From: SYHX01 sp049317645
GTDB taxonomy: Bacteria > Bacteroidota > Bacteroidia > UBA7662
Length of the DNA: 44,575 nt
NCBI GenBank assembly: GCA_049317645.1
Contig: JBMOHV010000005.1
Coordinates: 1-44,575, forward strand
Direction: 5' to 3'
Part shown: positions 34,618 through 42,371 of the stretch, one piece after another
How the letters are laid out: each line of letters opens with the position of its first letter
Numbering within the stretch: position 1 is the first letter of the stretch
Notes under the pieces: generated by a model
Databases searched by the model: none
The model's input: the letters and a program-made list of their open reading frames with translations, nothing else
Told to the model about the DNA's origin: nothing
Position numbers and translations under genes: made by a program

Positions 34618-35052
34618 ATGTTACAACCAAAAAGAACCAAATTCCGCAAAACCCACAAGGGTCGAGTGCATGGGATGGCCACCCGAGGGGCCGAGCTGTC
34701 CTTCGGTAGTTTTGGACTCAAGTCTCTCGAGGCCAAATGGATTACCTCTAGACAAATCGAATCCGCTCGTATTGCGGTGACTCGCTTTATGAAAAGGGAA
34801 GGTCAGGTATGGATCCGTATTTTTCCGGATAAGCCCATCACCAAAAAGCCCGCTGAGGTGCGTATGGGTAAGGGTAAAGGAGCCCCGGAATATTGGGTGG
34901 CTGTTGTCAAACCCGGCACTCTGATTTTTGAAGCCGAAGGTGTTCCGCTGGAAGTTGCCCGCGAAGCCTTGCGCTTGGCGGCTCAGAAGCTCCCTGTTTC
35001 GACCTCCTTCGTGGTTCGTCGCGATTATGTCACCGAAGCCAAAAGCGCCTAA
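34618..35052 (+). CDS. rplP: 50S ribosomal protein L16
   Basis: L16 binds near the A-site tRNA elbow on the large subunit. The 144 residues include MLQPKRTKFRKTHKGRVHGMATRGAELSFGSFGLKSLEAKWITSRQIESARIA, the RPD-type segment IRIFPDKPITKKPAEVRMGKGKGAPEYWVAVVKPG, and an ordinary C-terminus. AAAGGA lies about 7 bases before the ATG, one of the few Shine-Dalgarno-like sites in this block. It follows rpsC by 11 bases. Confidence 0.98.
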   Translation: MLQPKRTKFRKTHKGRVHGMATRGAELSFGSFGLKSLEAKWITSRQIESARIAVTRFMKREGQVWIRIFPDKPITKKPAEVRMGKGKGAPEYWVAVVKPGTLIFEAEGVPLEVAREALRLAAQKLPVSTSFVVRRDYVTEAKSA

Positions 35053-35085
35053 TCGTTTTCATCGTACCCTGTAGCCCGTTCTATC

Positions 35086-35289
35086 ATGAAGAATACCGAC
35101 CTCACCGCTCTCTCCGTTACCGATTTGCAGGAGCGTATCCGTGACGAAAAAGCCAATTTGCACAAAATGCGCTTTAACCATACGGTATCACCCGTGGAAA
35201 ATCCGACGCGGATTCGTCAGAGCCGCCGCGAAGTGGCCCGGATGATGACCGAACTCAACGCCCGTCAACGCTCGAACAACAACGCATAA
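35086..35289 (+). CDS. rpmC: 50S ribosomal protein L29
   Basis: L29 is a small two-helix protein at the exit of the ribosome tunnel next to L23. The 67 residues have the usual LTALSVTDLQERIRDEKANLHKMRFNHTVSPVENPTRIRQSRREVARMMTELNAR pattern. The order rplP-rpmC-rpsQ is standard. The stop is 10 bases before rpsQ. Confidence 0.96.
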   Translation: MKNTDLTALSVTDLQERIRDEKANLHKMRFNHTVSPVENPTRIRQSRREVARMMTELNARQRSNNNA

Positions 35290-35299
35290 CCTACCATTC

Positions 35300-35611
35300 A
35301 TGGAAGATTTGAATACGCCTAACGCAGCATCCGCTGCGCAATCATCGACGGCCGAACAGCCACGTCGCTTTCGCAAAGAGAAAGTTGGGGTGGTGGTTTC
35401 CAATAAAATGAACAAATCCATCACGATTTCGGTGGAAAAGAAAGTTAAGGACAGCATGTACCACAAGTTCATCAAGAGCTCGCGCAAATTCATGGCCCAT
35501 GATGAGGAGAATACATGCAATGTCGGTGACCGTGTTCGGATTGTCGAAACCCGTCCTTTGAGCAAAAACAAGTGCTGGCGCCTCGTAGAAGTAATCGAAC
35601 GAGCGAAGTAA
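35300..35611 (+). CDS. rpsQ: 30S ribosomal protein S17 with N-terminal extension
   Basis: S17 is a primary 16S rRNA-binding protein of the OB-fold type. The conserved core starts at about residue 25 (RKEKVGVVVSNKMNKSITISVEKKVKDSMYHKFIKSSRKFMAHDEENTCNVGDRVRIVETRPLSKNKCWRLVEVIE). Before it lies an Ala, Ser and Thr-rich leader of about 23 residues that many family members lack. The leader has no in-frame Met, so the long start at 35300 is the only ATG option. rplN follows after 36 bases. Confidence 0.96.
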   Translation: MEDLNTPNAASAAQSSTAEQPRRFRKEKVGVVVSNKMNKSITISVEKKVKDSMYHKFIKSSRKFMAHDEENTCNVGDRVRIVETRPLSKNKCWRLVEVIERAK

Positions 35612-35647
35612 TCCCTCTCTACAACCCCTACCCGAAAAGATCCTACC

Positions 35648-36016
35648 ATGGTACAACAGGAAAGCCGCTTGGCCGTAGCCGATAATAGCGGCGCCAAAGA
35701 AGTTCTTTGCATCCGCGTTTTGGGCGGAACCGGCAAACGCTACGCCAGCGTTGGCGACAAAATTGTGGTTTCCATTAAATCGGCGATCTCAACAGGCAAC
35801 GCCAAGAAAGGGACCGTTTCCAAAGCCGTCGTCGTGCGCACTGCCAAAGAAGTACGTCGTCGGGATGGTTCCTACATCCGTTTTGATGACAACGCGGTTG
35901 TTTTGTTGAATGCACAGGATGAGCCCCGTGGAACTCGCATTTTTGGCCCGGTCGCCAGAGAATTGCGTGAAAAACAGTTCATGAAAATTGTTTCATTGGC
36001 CCCCGAAGTCCTTTAA
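35648..36016 (+). CDS. rplN: 50S ribosomal protein L14
   Basis: L14 lies at the subunit interface and contributes to bridges with 16S rRNA. The 122 residues match the family closely: MVQQESRLAVADNSGAKEVLCIRVLGGTGKRYASVGDKIVVSIKSAI, VVRTAKEVRRRDGSYIRFDDNAVVLLNAQDEPRGTRIFGPVARELREKQFMKIVSLAPEVL. It opens the spc-type group, although no separate promoter is evident in the 36 bases before it. Confidence 0.98.
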   Translation: MVQQESRLAVADNSGAKEVLCIRVLGGTGKRYASVGDKIVVSIKSAISTGNAKKGTVSKAVVVRTAKEVRRRDGSYIRFDDNAVVLLNAQDEPRGTRIFGPVARELREKQFMKIVSLAPEVL

Positions 36017-36030
36017 GAATTTTTGATGTT

Positions 36031-36378
36031 ATGAAAAAATCCAAGAATCACGAAATCCCTATTGCCAAACCCAAACTCCGCAAAGGAGATTTGGTTCAGG
36101 TGATTGCCGGTGACAGCCGCGGTAAACAAGGCCGTATCCTTCTTATGGTACGCGAAACCAATCGTGCCGTCGTTGAGGGCCTGAACATGGTCAGCCGTCA
36201 CACCAAACCTTCTGCGACATCACCCAATGGAGGCATTATCAAGAAAGAAGCGCCGATTCACTTGTCCAACTTGCAATTGGTTGTGGCAGGTAAGCCAACC
36301 CGCGTCGGACGCAAAACCAACGAGGCCGGAGATCTGGTCCGTTTCGCCAAATCCAACCAGGAAATAATCCCGTCATGA
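36031..36378 (+). CDS. rplX: 50S ribosomal protein L24
   Basis: L24 starts assembly of the large subunit and sits near the tunnel exit. The 115-residue protein shows the KOW motif KGDLVQVIAGDSRGKQGRILLMVRETNRAVVEGLNMVSRHTKPS and the GGIIKKEAPIHLSNLQLV stretch. Its stop overlaps the rplE start as ATGA, the only overlap in the ribosomal block, suggesting translational coupling of L24 and L5. Confidence 0.97.
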   Translation: MKKSKNHEIPIAKPKLRKGDLVQVIAGDSRGKQGRILLMVRETNRAVVEGLNMVSRHTKPSATSPNGGIIKKEAPIHLSNLQLVVAGKPTRVGRKTNEAGDLVRFAKSNQEIIPS

Positions 36379-36932
36379 GCTATCAGGTACGACTTAAGGT
36401 CAAATACAATACGGAGGTCGTTTCGGCCCTCAAGGAGAATTTTGGATACAAAAACATAATGGAGGTTCCCCGCCTTACCAAGATTTGTATCAACCAAGGG
36501 GTCGGCGCAGCCGTCTCTGACAAGAAATTGATTGACAATGCCTTGGGCGAAATAACCCTCATCACCGGTCAGAAGCCCATTGCTACTTTGTCTCGGAAAG
36601 CGATCTCTAACTTTAAGCTCCGCGAAAAAATGCCCATTGGGGTCAAAGTGACCCTCCGTAACGAGCGGATGTATGAGTTTTTGGACCGTTTGGTGGCTGT
36701 TGCATTGCCTCGTGTTCGGGATTTCAAAGGAATTCCAACCAAGGGTTTTGATGGCCGTGGTAATTACACGCTGGGTGTAACAGAACAAATTATTTTCCCA
36801 GAGATCAACATTGACAAGGTCAGTAAGATCAATGGTATGCACATCACTTTTGTCACAACGGCCCGCAACGACGAAGAAGCCAAGGCACTCTTGGCCGAAC
36901 TGGGTCTTCCCTTCAAATCTTCAAAGAACTAA
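36375..36932 (+). CDS. rplE: 50S ribosomal protein L5
   Basis: L5 binds 5S rRNA and contacts the small subunit head and P-site tRNA. The 185 residues have the family sequence YKNIMEVPRLTKICINQGVGAAVSDKKLIDNALGEITLITGQKPIATLSRKAISNFKLREKMPIGVKVTLR, FDGRGNYTLGVTEQIIFPEINIDKVSKINGMHITFVTTA. Length is usual. It overlaps rplX by 4 bases and is followed by rpsN after 3. Confidence 0.98.
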   Translation: MSYQVRLKVKYNTEVVSALKENFGYKNIMEVPRLTKICINQGVGAAVSDKKLIDNALGEITLITGQKPIATLSRKAISNFKLREKMPIGVKVTLRNERMYEFLDRLVAVALPRVRDFKGIPTKGFDGRGNYTLGVTEQIIFPEINIDKVSKINGMHITFVTTARNDEEAKALLAELGLPFKSSKN

Positions 36933-36935
36933 ATC

Positions 36936-37205
36936 ATGGCCAAAGAAGGTATCAAAGCCCGCGATAAGAAACGCCTCAAAACCGTTGAGCGCTACGCTGC
37001 CAAGCGTAAAGCCCTCAAAGAAGCCGGTGATGTTTTGGGTTTGCAGAAGCTGCCCCGGAACGCATCTCCAGTCCGCATTCACAACCGTTGCAGTATTTCC
37101 GGTCGTCCCCGGGGCTTTATGCGTCAGTTTGGCATCTCCAGGGTCTTGTTCCGCAAGATGGCTTCGAACGGCCTCATTCCGGGTATCACCAAAGCCTCCT
37201 GGTAA
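36936..37205 (+). CDS. rpsN: 30S ribosomal protein S14 (zinc-free type)
   Basis: S14 is a late-assembling protein of the 30S head. The 89 residues end RNASPVRIHNRCSISGRPRGFMRQFGISRVLFRKMASNGLIPGITKASW, the family signature. There is only one Cys and no CxxC pair, so this is the long C-minus form that does not bind zinc. rpsH follows after 33 bases that contain two seven-T tracts. Confidence 0.97.
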   Translation: MAKEGIKARDKKRLKTVERYAAKRKALKEAGDVLGLQKLPRNASPVRIHNRCSISGRPRGFMRQFGISRVLFRKMASNGLIPGITKASW

Positions 37206-37238
37206 TCCTCCTTTTTTTGAATCTACGACCCTTTTTTT

Positions 37239-37634
37239 ATGACTGATCCAATTGCCGATTACCTAACTCGCCTGCGCAATGCGCTGAAGGCCCGTCATCG
37301 TATTGTTGAAATCCCGGCGTCCAACACCAAAAAAGCCATCACACAGGTTCTTTTTGAGAAAGGCTATATTGCCAATTACAAGTTTGAGGACGAAGGACCC
37401 CAGGGTCATATCAAAATCGCTCTCAAATACATTCCCGGCACCGGTGATCCCGTTATCCAAAAGCTCACCCGCGTTAGCCGACCAGGGCTTCGCTCCTACA
37501 AAGGGGTCGAGGACTTGCCAAGGGTCATTAACGGCCTTGGTATCGCCATCCTTTCCACCAACAAGGGTGTCATGACTGACAAAGAAGCCAGAAGGCTGAA
37601 TGTCGGGGGTGAAGTTCTCTGTTACGTTTCCTAA
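37239..37634 (+). CDS. rpsH: 30S ribosomal protein S8
   Basis: S8 is a primary 16S rRNA-binding protein and the spc operon repressor in enterobacteria. The 131 residues have DPIADYLTRLRNALKARHRIVEIPASNTKKAITQVLFEKGYI and a C-terminus with GLGIAILSTNKGVMTDKEARRLNVGGEVLCYVS, the STxxGxMT rRNA-binding signature. Seven T residues stand directly before the ATG, as at ftsZ. rplF starts 31 bases downstream. Confidence 0.98.
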   Translation: MTDPIADYLTRLRNALKARHRIVEIPASNTKKAITQVLFEKGYIANYKFEDEGPQGHIKIALKYIPGTGDPVIQKLTRVSRPGLRSYKGVEDLPRVINGLGIAILSTNKGVMTDKEARRLNVGGEVLCYVS

Positions 37635-37665
37635 TCCGGTCATCCTAAGAACCAACTATCGCATC

Positions 37666-38220
37666 ATGTCACGAATAGGCAAGCTTCCGCTCAGTATTCC
37701 CTCCGGGGTTCAAGTCCTTATGGACAAAAATAACGTTACGGTCAAGGGCCCCAGGGGTGAATTGTCCCGTTTGGTCGATCCGGATATCCGTCTGGAAATG
37801 ATCGACGGTGTTATCACGGTCAGTCGTCCAACCGATAGCAAGCGTCATCGCGCGCTTCACGGCCTTTACAGGGCCCTCTTGGCCAATATGGTCCACGGTG
37901 TTTCCGAAGGTTATACGTTGCAACAAGAATTGGTGGGTGTCGGTTACCGTGCCAACGCCAACGGACAATTTCTAGAATTGTCCCTGGGTTATTCGCACGA
38001 CATTGTTATGCAAATCCCCCAAGAAGTCAAATTAGTAACCGAAACCCAAAAGGGTAAGAATCCTATTATTACCCTCAACAGCCATGACAAAGAGCTGTTG
38101 GGTCAGGTTGCTGCCAAAATCCGTTCACTGCGGGCACCAGAGCCCTACAAAGGCAAGGGTATCCGCTTTGTGAATGAAATCGTCCGTAAAAAAGCCGGTA
38201 AATCGGCCTCTAAGAAATAA
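37666..38220 (+). CDS. rplF: 50S ribosomal protein L6
   Basis: L6 is a two-domain protein near the factor-binding site of the large subunit. The 184 residues start MSRIGKLPLSIPSGVQVLMDKNNVTVKGPRGEL and end with the conserved GQVAAKIRSLRAPEPYKGKGIRFVNEIVRKKAGKSASKK. I chose ATG 37666, since an upstream extension of 22 codons overlaps rpsH and is unconserved. rplR follows after 29 bases. Confidence 0.97.
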   Translation: MSRIGKLPLSIPSGVQVLMDKNNVTVKGPRGELSRLVDPDIRLEMIDGVITVSRPTDSKRHRALHGLYRALLANMVHGVSEGYTLQQELVGVGYRANANGQFLELSLGYSHDIVMQIPQEVKLVTETQKGKNPIITLNSHDKELLGQVAAKIRSLRAPEPYKGKGIRFVNEIVRKKAGKSASKK

Positions 38221-38249
38221 TCGCTAACCCAAACTCCCAAAAACGTCCC

Positions 38250-38606
38250 ATGGCCTACGACCGTAACGAACGTCGCTCCCGCATTCACAGGGGGATACGC
38301 AAGAAAATCACCGGTTCCGGTGAGCGTCCCCGTTTATCGGTGTTTCGTTCCAATACCGAAATCTACGCCCAGATTATTGATGACGACCAAGGCCGTACCC
38401 TGTGTGCTGCCTCCACTCGTGAGAAATCCCTCAAGGGAATGAATGTCAAGCGGGTTGAACAATCAACAGCGGTTGGCAAACTCTTAGCCGAAAAAGCTTT
38501 GGCAGCCGGCGTGACCAAGGTCGTCTTTGACCGGGGGGGCTATTTGTATCACGGTCGGGTGAAGGCCTTGGCCGAAGGTGCTCGTGAAGGCGGTCTTCAA
38601 TTTTAA
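38250..38606 (+). CDS. rplR: 50S ribosomal protein L18
   Basis: L18 binds 5S rRNA with L5. The 118-residue protein has the basic N-terminus (RNERRSRIHRGIRKKITGSGERPRLSVFRSNTEIYAQIIDDDQGRTLCAAST) and the conserved ending GVTKVVFDRGGYLYHGRVKALAEGAREGGLQF. Size and position between rplF and rpsE are standard. Confidence 0.98.
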   Translation: MAYDRNERRSRIHRGIRKKITGSGERPRLSVFRSNTEIYAQIIDDDQGRTLCAASTREKSLKGMNVKRVEQSTAVGKLLAEKALAAGVTKVVFDRGGYLYHGRVKALAEGAREGGLQF

Positions 38607-38620
38607 ACTGAAATATTGTT

Positions 38621-39139
38621 ATGTCAACTACAGATATTCGCAGGGTCAAGGCCAGCGAGATAGAGCTCAAGGATCGTTTGGTGAGTGTTCAGCGCGTTGC
38701 CAAGGTGACCAAAGGTGGACGGACCTTTTCGTTTTCGGCCATTGTGGTCGTTGGGGACGAGCAAGGGATCGTCGGCTACGGTTTGGGCAAAGCCAAAGAA
38801 GTATCGGAAGCGATTGCCAAAGGCATTGATGATGCCAAGAAATCTTTGATCAAGGTTCCGGTCTTCAAAGGGACCATTCCTCACGAAGCCGAAGGAAAGT
38901 TCGGAGGGGGTTTGGTTTTCATCAAACCAGCATCGCACGGTACCGGTGTTATTGCCGGTGGTGCGATGCGTGCCGTTTTGGAGAGCGCCGGGATTACCGA
39001 CGTCTTGGCCAAATCCAAAGGTTCATCCAACCCGCACAACGTGGTCAAGGCAACGATGGCTGCCCTCGGCGCTTTGCGGGATCCCCACACCGTATCCCAA
39101 CATCGTTCGGTTTCGGTTTCCAAAGTATTCAACGGTTAA
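38621..39139 (+). CDS. rpsE: 30S ribosomal protein S5
   Basis: S5 acts at the decoding and mRNA entry region and influences accuracy. The 172 residues include IELKDRLVSVQRVAKVTKGGRTFSFSAIVVVGDEQGIVGYGLGKAKEVSEAIAKGIDDAKKSLIKV and GVIAGGAMRAVLESAGITDVLAKSKGSSNPHNVVKATMAAL, the double-stranded RNA-binding and C-terminal signatures. rpmD starts 5 bases after its stop. Confidence 0.98.
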   Translation: MSTTDIRRVKASEIELKDRLVSVQRVAKVTKGGRTFSFSAIVVVGDEQGIVGYGLGKAKEVSEAIAKGIDDAKKSLIKVPVFKGTIPHEAEGKFGGGLVFIKPASHGTGVIAGGAMRAVLESAGITDVLAKSKGSSNPHNVVKATMAALGALRDPHTVSQHRSVSVSKVFNG

Positions 39140-39144
39140 TAGTT

Positions 39145-39324
39145 ATGGCAACTTATCAAATTACCCAAGTCAAAAGCGCCATTGGCCGTACGGAGCGCCA
39201 GAAGCGCACCTTGGTGGCTCTGGGCCTCAAAAAGAACCAAAGCAGCGTCCGCCAAGAGGGAACCCCTCAGGTTCTGGGCATGCTCGAAAAAGTTAAACAT
39301 CTGGTAAAAATCGAGGAGATCTAA
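39145..39324 (+). CDS. rpmD: 50S ribosomal protein L30
   Basis: L30 is a small protein of the large subunit. Translating 39145-39324 gives 59 residues beginning MATYQITQVKSAIGRTERQK, continuing TLVALGLKKNQSSV and ending LEKVKHLVKIEEI, the complete family pattern. The gene fits exactly into the gap between rpsE and rplO, with 5 and 2 bases on either side, as in most bacteria. Confidence 0.97.
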   Translation: MATYQITQVKSAIGRTERQKRTLVALGLKKNQSSVRQEGTPQVLGMLEKVKHLVKIEEI

Positions 39325-39326
39325 TC

Positions 39327-39791
39327 ATGGACTTAAGCAAAATATCCCCTGCCGAGGGCAGTGTACACCGGACCAAGCGTATTGGCCGCGGTGAAGGTTC
39401 TGGCCGTGGTGGTACTTCCACCAAGGGGCACAAAGGAGCGCAAGCCCGTACAGGCTATTCCTCCAAACCAGGATTTGAAGGCGGTCAGATGCCTCTCAAA
39501 TTGCGTGTTCCAAAATTCGGCTTCAAGAGCCGTAACCGCGTTGAATACATCGCTGTGAACCTGGATCAGTTGCAGAATCTGCACGAAGCTCACGGTGCGT
39601 CGGAAATGACCCCGGCGTTTTTTGCACAGCACGGATTTGGAGCTACCAGGGGAAGCCGCATCAAAATTTTGGGTCGCGGTGAATTAACCGGCGCCATCAA
39701 GGTGCAGGCTCATGCCTTCAGTGCGACCGCCAAAGCCCGTATCGAGGCGGTCGGTGGATCCGTCACTGCCGTCCAAACCACTTCCAACTAA
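39327..39791 (+). CDS. rplO: 50S ribosomal protein L15
   Basis: L15 is a late assembly protein whose Gly-rich N-terminus threads into 23S rRNA. The 154-residue protein has KRIGRGEGSGRGGTSTKGHKGAQARTGYSSKPGFEGGQMPLKLRVPKFGFKSRNRVEY and the C-terminal KILGRGELTGAIKVQAHAFSATAKARIEAVGGSV motif. It starts 2 bases after rpmD, and secY follows after 10. Confidence 0.98.
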   Translation: MDLSKISPAEGSVHRTKRIGRGEGSGRGGTSTKGHKGAQARTGYSSKPGFEGGQMPLKLRVPKFGFKSRNRVEYIAVNLDQLQNLHEAHGASEMTPAFFAQHGFGATRGSRIKILGRGELTGAIKVQAHAFSATAKARIEAVGGSVTAVQTTSN

Positions 39792-39801
39792 GCCCACACC
39801 C

Positions 39802-41169
39802 ATGAACAAGTTCATCGAAACCCTACGGAACATCTTCCGGATTGAGGAGTTGAAGGATCGGATTGTTCTGACCTTTGCCCTCCTCCTGGTTTACCGTTTG
39901 GGTTCTTATGTGGTCCTACCGGGCATTGATCCGGTGGTCCTCGAGCGCTTGAACCCGACGGGTGGTTCGGCTGGCTTGACCGGTTTAATTGACCTCTTTG
40001 CGGGGGGTGCCTTTTCGCGTGCCTCCATTTTCGCTTTGGGGATCATGCCTTATATCTCGGCCTCTATCGTCGTCCAATTAATGGGTATGGTGATTCCTTC
40101 TTTCCAAAAAATGATGAAGGAAGGGGAAAGCGGTCGCAACAAAATCAACCAAATCACTCGTTACCTAACCATCGCCGTAACGGCAGCCCAAGCCATGGGC
40201 TTTTTGATTAACCTCAAAGCCCAGTCTTTGGAGGCCATCATTCTACGCTCTGGCGATACCCTTGATATTTCTTTCGTATTGTCTACGGTGGCTGTTTTGA
40301 CGGCGGGTACCATGTTCGTGATGTGGCTCGGCGAAAAAATCACCGACAAGGGTCTAGGGAATGGTACGTCTCTCATTATTATGGTGGGGATTATCGCTCA
40401 ATTGCCCGATGCTCTGATTGCTGAGTTTCAGTTTCGTTCCGGAGCTGGCGGTGGGGGCTTGATTCCTTTCTTGGTAGAAATCGCCATGCTGGCGGTGGTG
40501 GTGGGCCTGACCATCCTTTTGGTTCAGGGTACCCGCAAAATCCCTCTTCAGGTGGCCAAGCGCGTTGTGGGCAACCGGGTTTACGGCGGTCAGCGCCAAC
40601 ATATTCCTATCAAAGTGAACGCAGCCGGTGTTATGCCGATCATTTTTGCCCAAGCCATCATGTTTTTGCCTGCGACGGTTGCGCAGTTCTTCCCAGAATC
40701 CGATCTGAGTGCTGGCGTCATGGCGGCCTTTGTGGACTATACGGGTGTCACCTACAATCTTGTTCTGGCCCTCCTCATTGTGGTCTTTACCTATTTCTAC
40801 ACTTCGCTTTCGGTGAATGCCAACCAAATGTCCGAGGACCTGAAGAGGAACGGCGCGTTCATTCCCGGTGTTAAGCCTGGTCGGAGCACCGCTGATTATA
40901 TTGACGATGTCTTGGCTCGTATCACCCTCCCTGGTTCGTTGTTTCTTGCCGGTGTTGCCATTTTGCCTGCCATAGCAATTATCCTGGGTGTCAATTCTCA
41001 GTTCGCCCAGTTCTATGGTGGAACCTCTTTGTTGATTTTGGTTGGGGTTATCTTGGATAGCCTGTCCCAAATCGAAACCCATCTGCTAAATCGTCACTAC
41101 GACGGACTCATGAAATCGGGTCGTATCAAAGGGCGTTCTAACAATATCATGGAGGGCCCCCGAGCCTAA
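39802..41169 (+). CDS. secY: Protein translocase subunit SecY
   Basis: SecY is the channel of the general secretion system in the cytoplasmic membrane, through which proteins, including T9SS cargo with Sec signals, are exported. The 455-residue protein has ten hydrophobic segments, with YRLGSYVVLPGIDP at TM1, AGGAFSRASIFALGIMPYISASIVVQL in the plug and TM2 area, GLGNGTSLIIMVGI, YGGQRQHIPIKVNAAGVMPIIFAQAI, and SADLKRNGAFIPG-like SEDLKRNGAFIPGVKPGRST. ATG 39802 fits the family start. infA follows after 5 bases; the adk and map genes often found here are absent. Confidence 0.98.
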   Translation: MNKFIETLRNIFRIEELKDRIVLTFALLLVYRLGSYVVLPGIDPVVLERLNPTGGSAGLTGLIDLFAGGAFSRASIFALGIMPYISASIVVQLMGMVIPSFQKMMKEGESGRNKINQITRYLTIAVTAAQAMGFLINLKAQSLEAIILRSGDTLDISFVLSTVAVLTAGTMFVMWLGEKITDKGLGNGTSLIIMVGIIAQLPDALIAEFQFRSGAGGGGLIPFLVEIAMLAVVVGLTILLVQGTRKIPLQVAKRVVGNRVYGGQRQHIPIKVNAAGVMPIIFAQAIMFLPATVAQFFPESDLSAGVMAAFVDYTGVTYNLVLALLIVVFTYFYTSLSVNANQMSEDLKRNGAFIPGVKPGRSTADYIDDVLARITLPGSLFLAGVAILPAIAIILGVNSQFAQFYGGTSLLILVGVILDSLSQIETHLLNRHYDGLMKSGRIKGRSNNIMEGPRA

Positions 41170-41174
41170 AATTT

Positions 41175-41390
41175 ATGGCCAAGCAGACCTCCATCAAGCA
41201 AGACGGCACCATTCTGGAAGCCTTGTCCAATGCCATGTTCCGTGTGGAATTGGAGAACGGTCACGTGATTGTGTCCCATATTTCTGGCAAGATGAGAATG
41301 AATTATATCAAGATTTTGCCTGGCGACAAAGTGCAGGTGGAAATGTCCCCGTATGATCTTACCAAAGGCCGTATCTGTTACCGCTATTAA
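41175..41390 (+). CDS. infA: Translation initiation factor IF-1
   Basis: IF-1 occupies the A site during initiation and assists IF-2 and IF-3. The 71 residues form the OB-fold pattern MAKQTSIKQDGTILEALSNAMFRVELENGHVIVSHISGKMRMNYIKILPGDKVQVEMSPYDLTKGRICYRY, essentially the family standard. It lies between secY and rpmJ, as in many bacteria. In a genome where most of these starts lack a Shine-Dalgarno sequence, initiation factor function is of interest, but the protein itself shows nothing odd. Confidence 0.98.
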   Translation: MAKQTSIKQDGTILEALSNAMFRVELENGHVIVSHISGKMRMNYIKILPGDKVQVEMSPYDLTKGRICYRY

Positions 41391-41416
41391 CCTATTAACA
41401 CCCCAAACGAGCGCAT

Positions 41417-41533
41417 ATGAAAGTCAAAGCCTCCGTCAAAAAAAGGAGCATAGAGTGCAAAGTGGTTCGCCGCAAAGGCAAGCTCTATGTCATTAACAAG
41501 AAGAACCCAAAGTTTAAACAAAGACAAGGATAA
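41417..41533 (+). CDS. rpmJ: 50S ribosomal protein L36 (zinc-free type)
   Basis: L36 is the smallest ribosomal protein. Translating 41417-41533 gives 38 residues starting MKVKASVKKRSIECKVV and ending KNPKFKQRQG. Compared with the zinc-ribbon form, which has three Cys and one His, only one Cys (residue 14) remains; the others are replaced by Ser, Asn and Phe. It is therefore the zinc-independent type common in Bacteroidota. It precedes rpsM by 2 bases. Confidence 0.96.
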   Translation: MKVKASVKKRSIECKVVRRKGKLYVINKKNPKFKQRQG

Positions 41534-41535
41534 TT

Positions 41536-41913
41536 ATGGCAAGGATAGCTGGCATAGACCTGCCCCGTAACAAAAGAGGTGAAATCGGGCTCACCTACAT
41601 CTTTGGGATAGGACGCTCCTCCTCCCGCAAAATCCTGGCCAACGCCGGGGTTGATATGAACACCAAAGTGGGTGAATGGGACGACGAACAGCTGAATGCT
41701 ATTCGTAAGCTCATCACCGACGAGTTCAGAGTGGAGGGCGAGCTTCGTTCCGAGGTTCAACTTAACATTAAGCGCTTGATGGACATCGGTTGTTACCGTG
41801 GTCAGCGGCATCGTAAGGGTCTTCCCCTGCGTGGTCAGCGGACCAAGAACAATTCGCGTACCCGCAAAGGCAAGCGCAAGACCGTGGCAAACAAGAAAAA
41901 GGTCACCAAGTAA
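41536..41913 (+). CDS. rpsM: 30S ribosomal protein S13
   Basis: S13 in the 30S head contacts the P-site tRNA and the large subunit. The 125 residues start MARIAGIDLPRNKRGEIGLTYIFGIGRSSSRKIL and contain GCYRGQRHRKGLPLRGQRTKNNSRTRKGKRKTV, the family's signature, with a Lys-rich end. It opens the alpha-operon part of the block; rpsK follows after 24 bases. Confidence 0.98.
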   Translation: MARIAGIDLPRNKRGEIGLTYIFGIGRSSSRKILANAGVDMNTKVGEWDDEQLNAIRKLITDEFRVEGELRSEVQLNIKRLMDIGCYRGQRHRKGLPLRGQRTKNNSRTRKGKRKTVANKKKVTK

Positions 41914-41937
41914 TATCCAAACAACTCAGAATCATTC

Positions 41938-42327
41938 ATGGCAAAATCAACCAAAGTCGTCAAAAAGCGTGTGGTCCGTGTGGATTCCACCGGTCACGTG
42001 CATGTTCACTCCACGTTCAATAATATTATTGTCTCGATAACCAATACCGAGGGTCAGGTCATTTCCTGGGCATCTGCCGGCAAAGCAGGGTTCAAGGGCT
42101 CCAAGAAAAACACACCCTATGCAGCCCAGGTGGCTGCCTCGGATTGTGCCAAGGTGGCCTACGATTTGGGGATGCGTCGTGCCGAAGTTTTTGTGAAGGG
42201 TCCGGGTTCCGGTCGGGAATCAGCGATTCGTGCTGTTTCCACTGTTGGCATCGAAGTCACCGCCATCAACGACGTAACGCCCATGCCTCACAACGGTTGC
42301 CGTCCCGCCAAGCGCCGTCGCGTTTAA
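41938..42327 (+). CDS. rpsK: 30S ribosomal protein S11
   Basis: S11 lies on the platform of the small subunit near the E site. The 129 residues include GHVHVHSTFNNIIVSITNTEGQVISWASAGKAGFKGSKKNTPYAAQVAASDCA and the conserved tail VKGPGSGRESAIRAVSTVGIEVTAINDVTPMPHNGCRPAKRRRV. The Asn-Gly in PHNGCRP, which can form isoaspartate in some bacteria, is present. rpsD follows after 44 bases. Confidence 0.98.
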   Translation: MAKSTKVVKKRVVRVDSTGHVHVHSTFNNIIVSITNTEGQVISWASAGKAGFKGSKKNTPYAAQVAASDCAKVAYDLGMRRAEVFVKGPGSGRESAIRAVSTVGIEVTAINDVTPMPHNGCRPAKRRRV

Positions 42328-42371
42328 TTCCCTTACCCGTTTTATCCCTTTTCTAACCATACGACATACCC

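Noticed and set aside
34461..34709. Plus-strand open frame overlapping the end of rpsC and start of rplP
   Set aside because: It is an out-of-frame reading of the Gly/Arg-rich repeat region; both flanking genes are intact.
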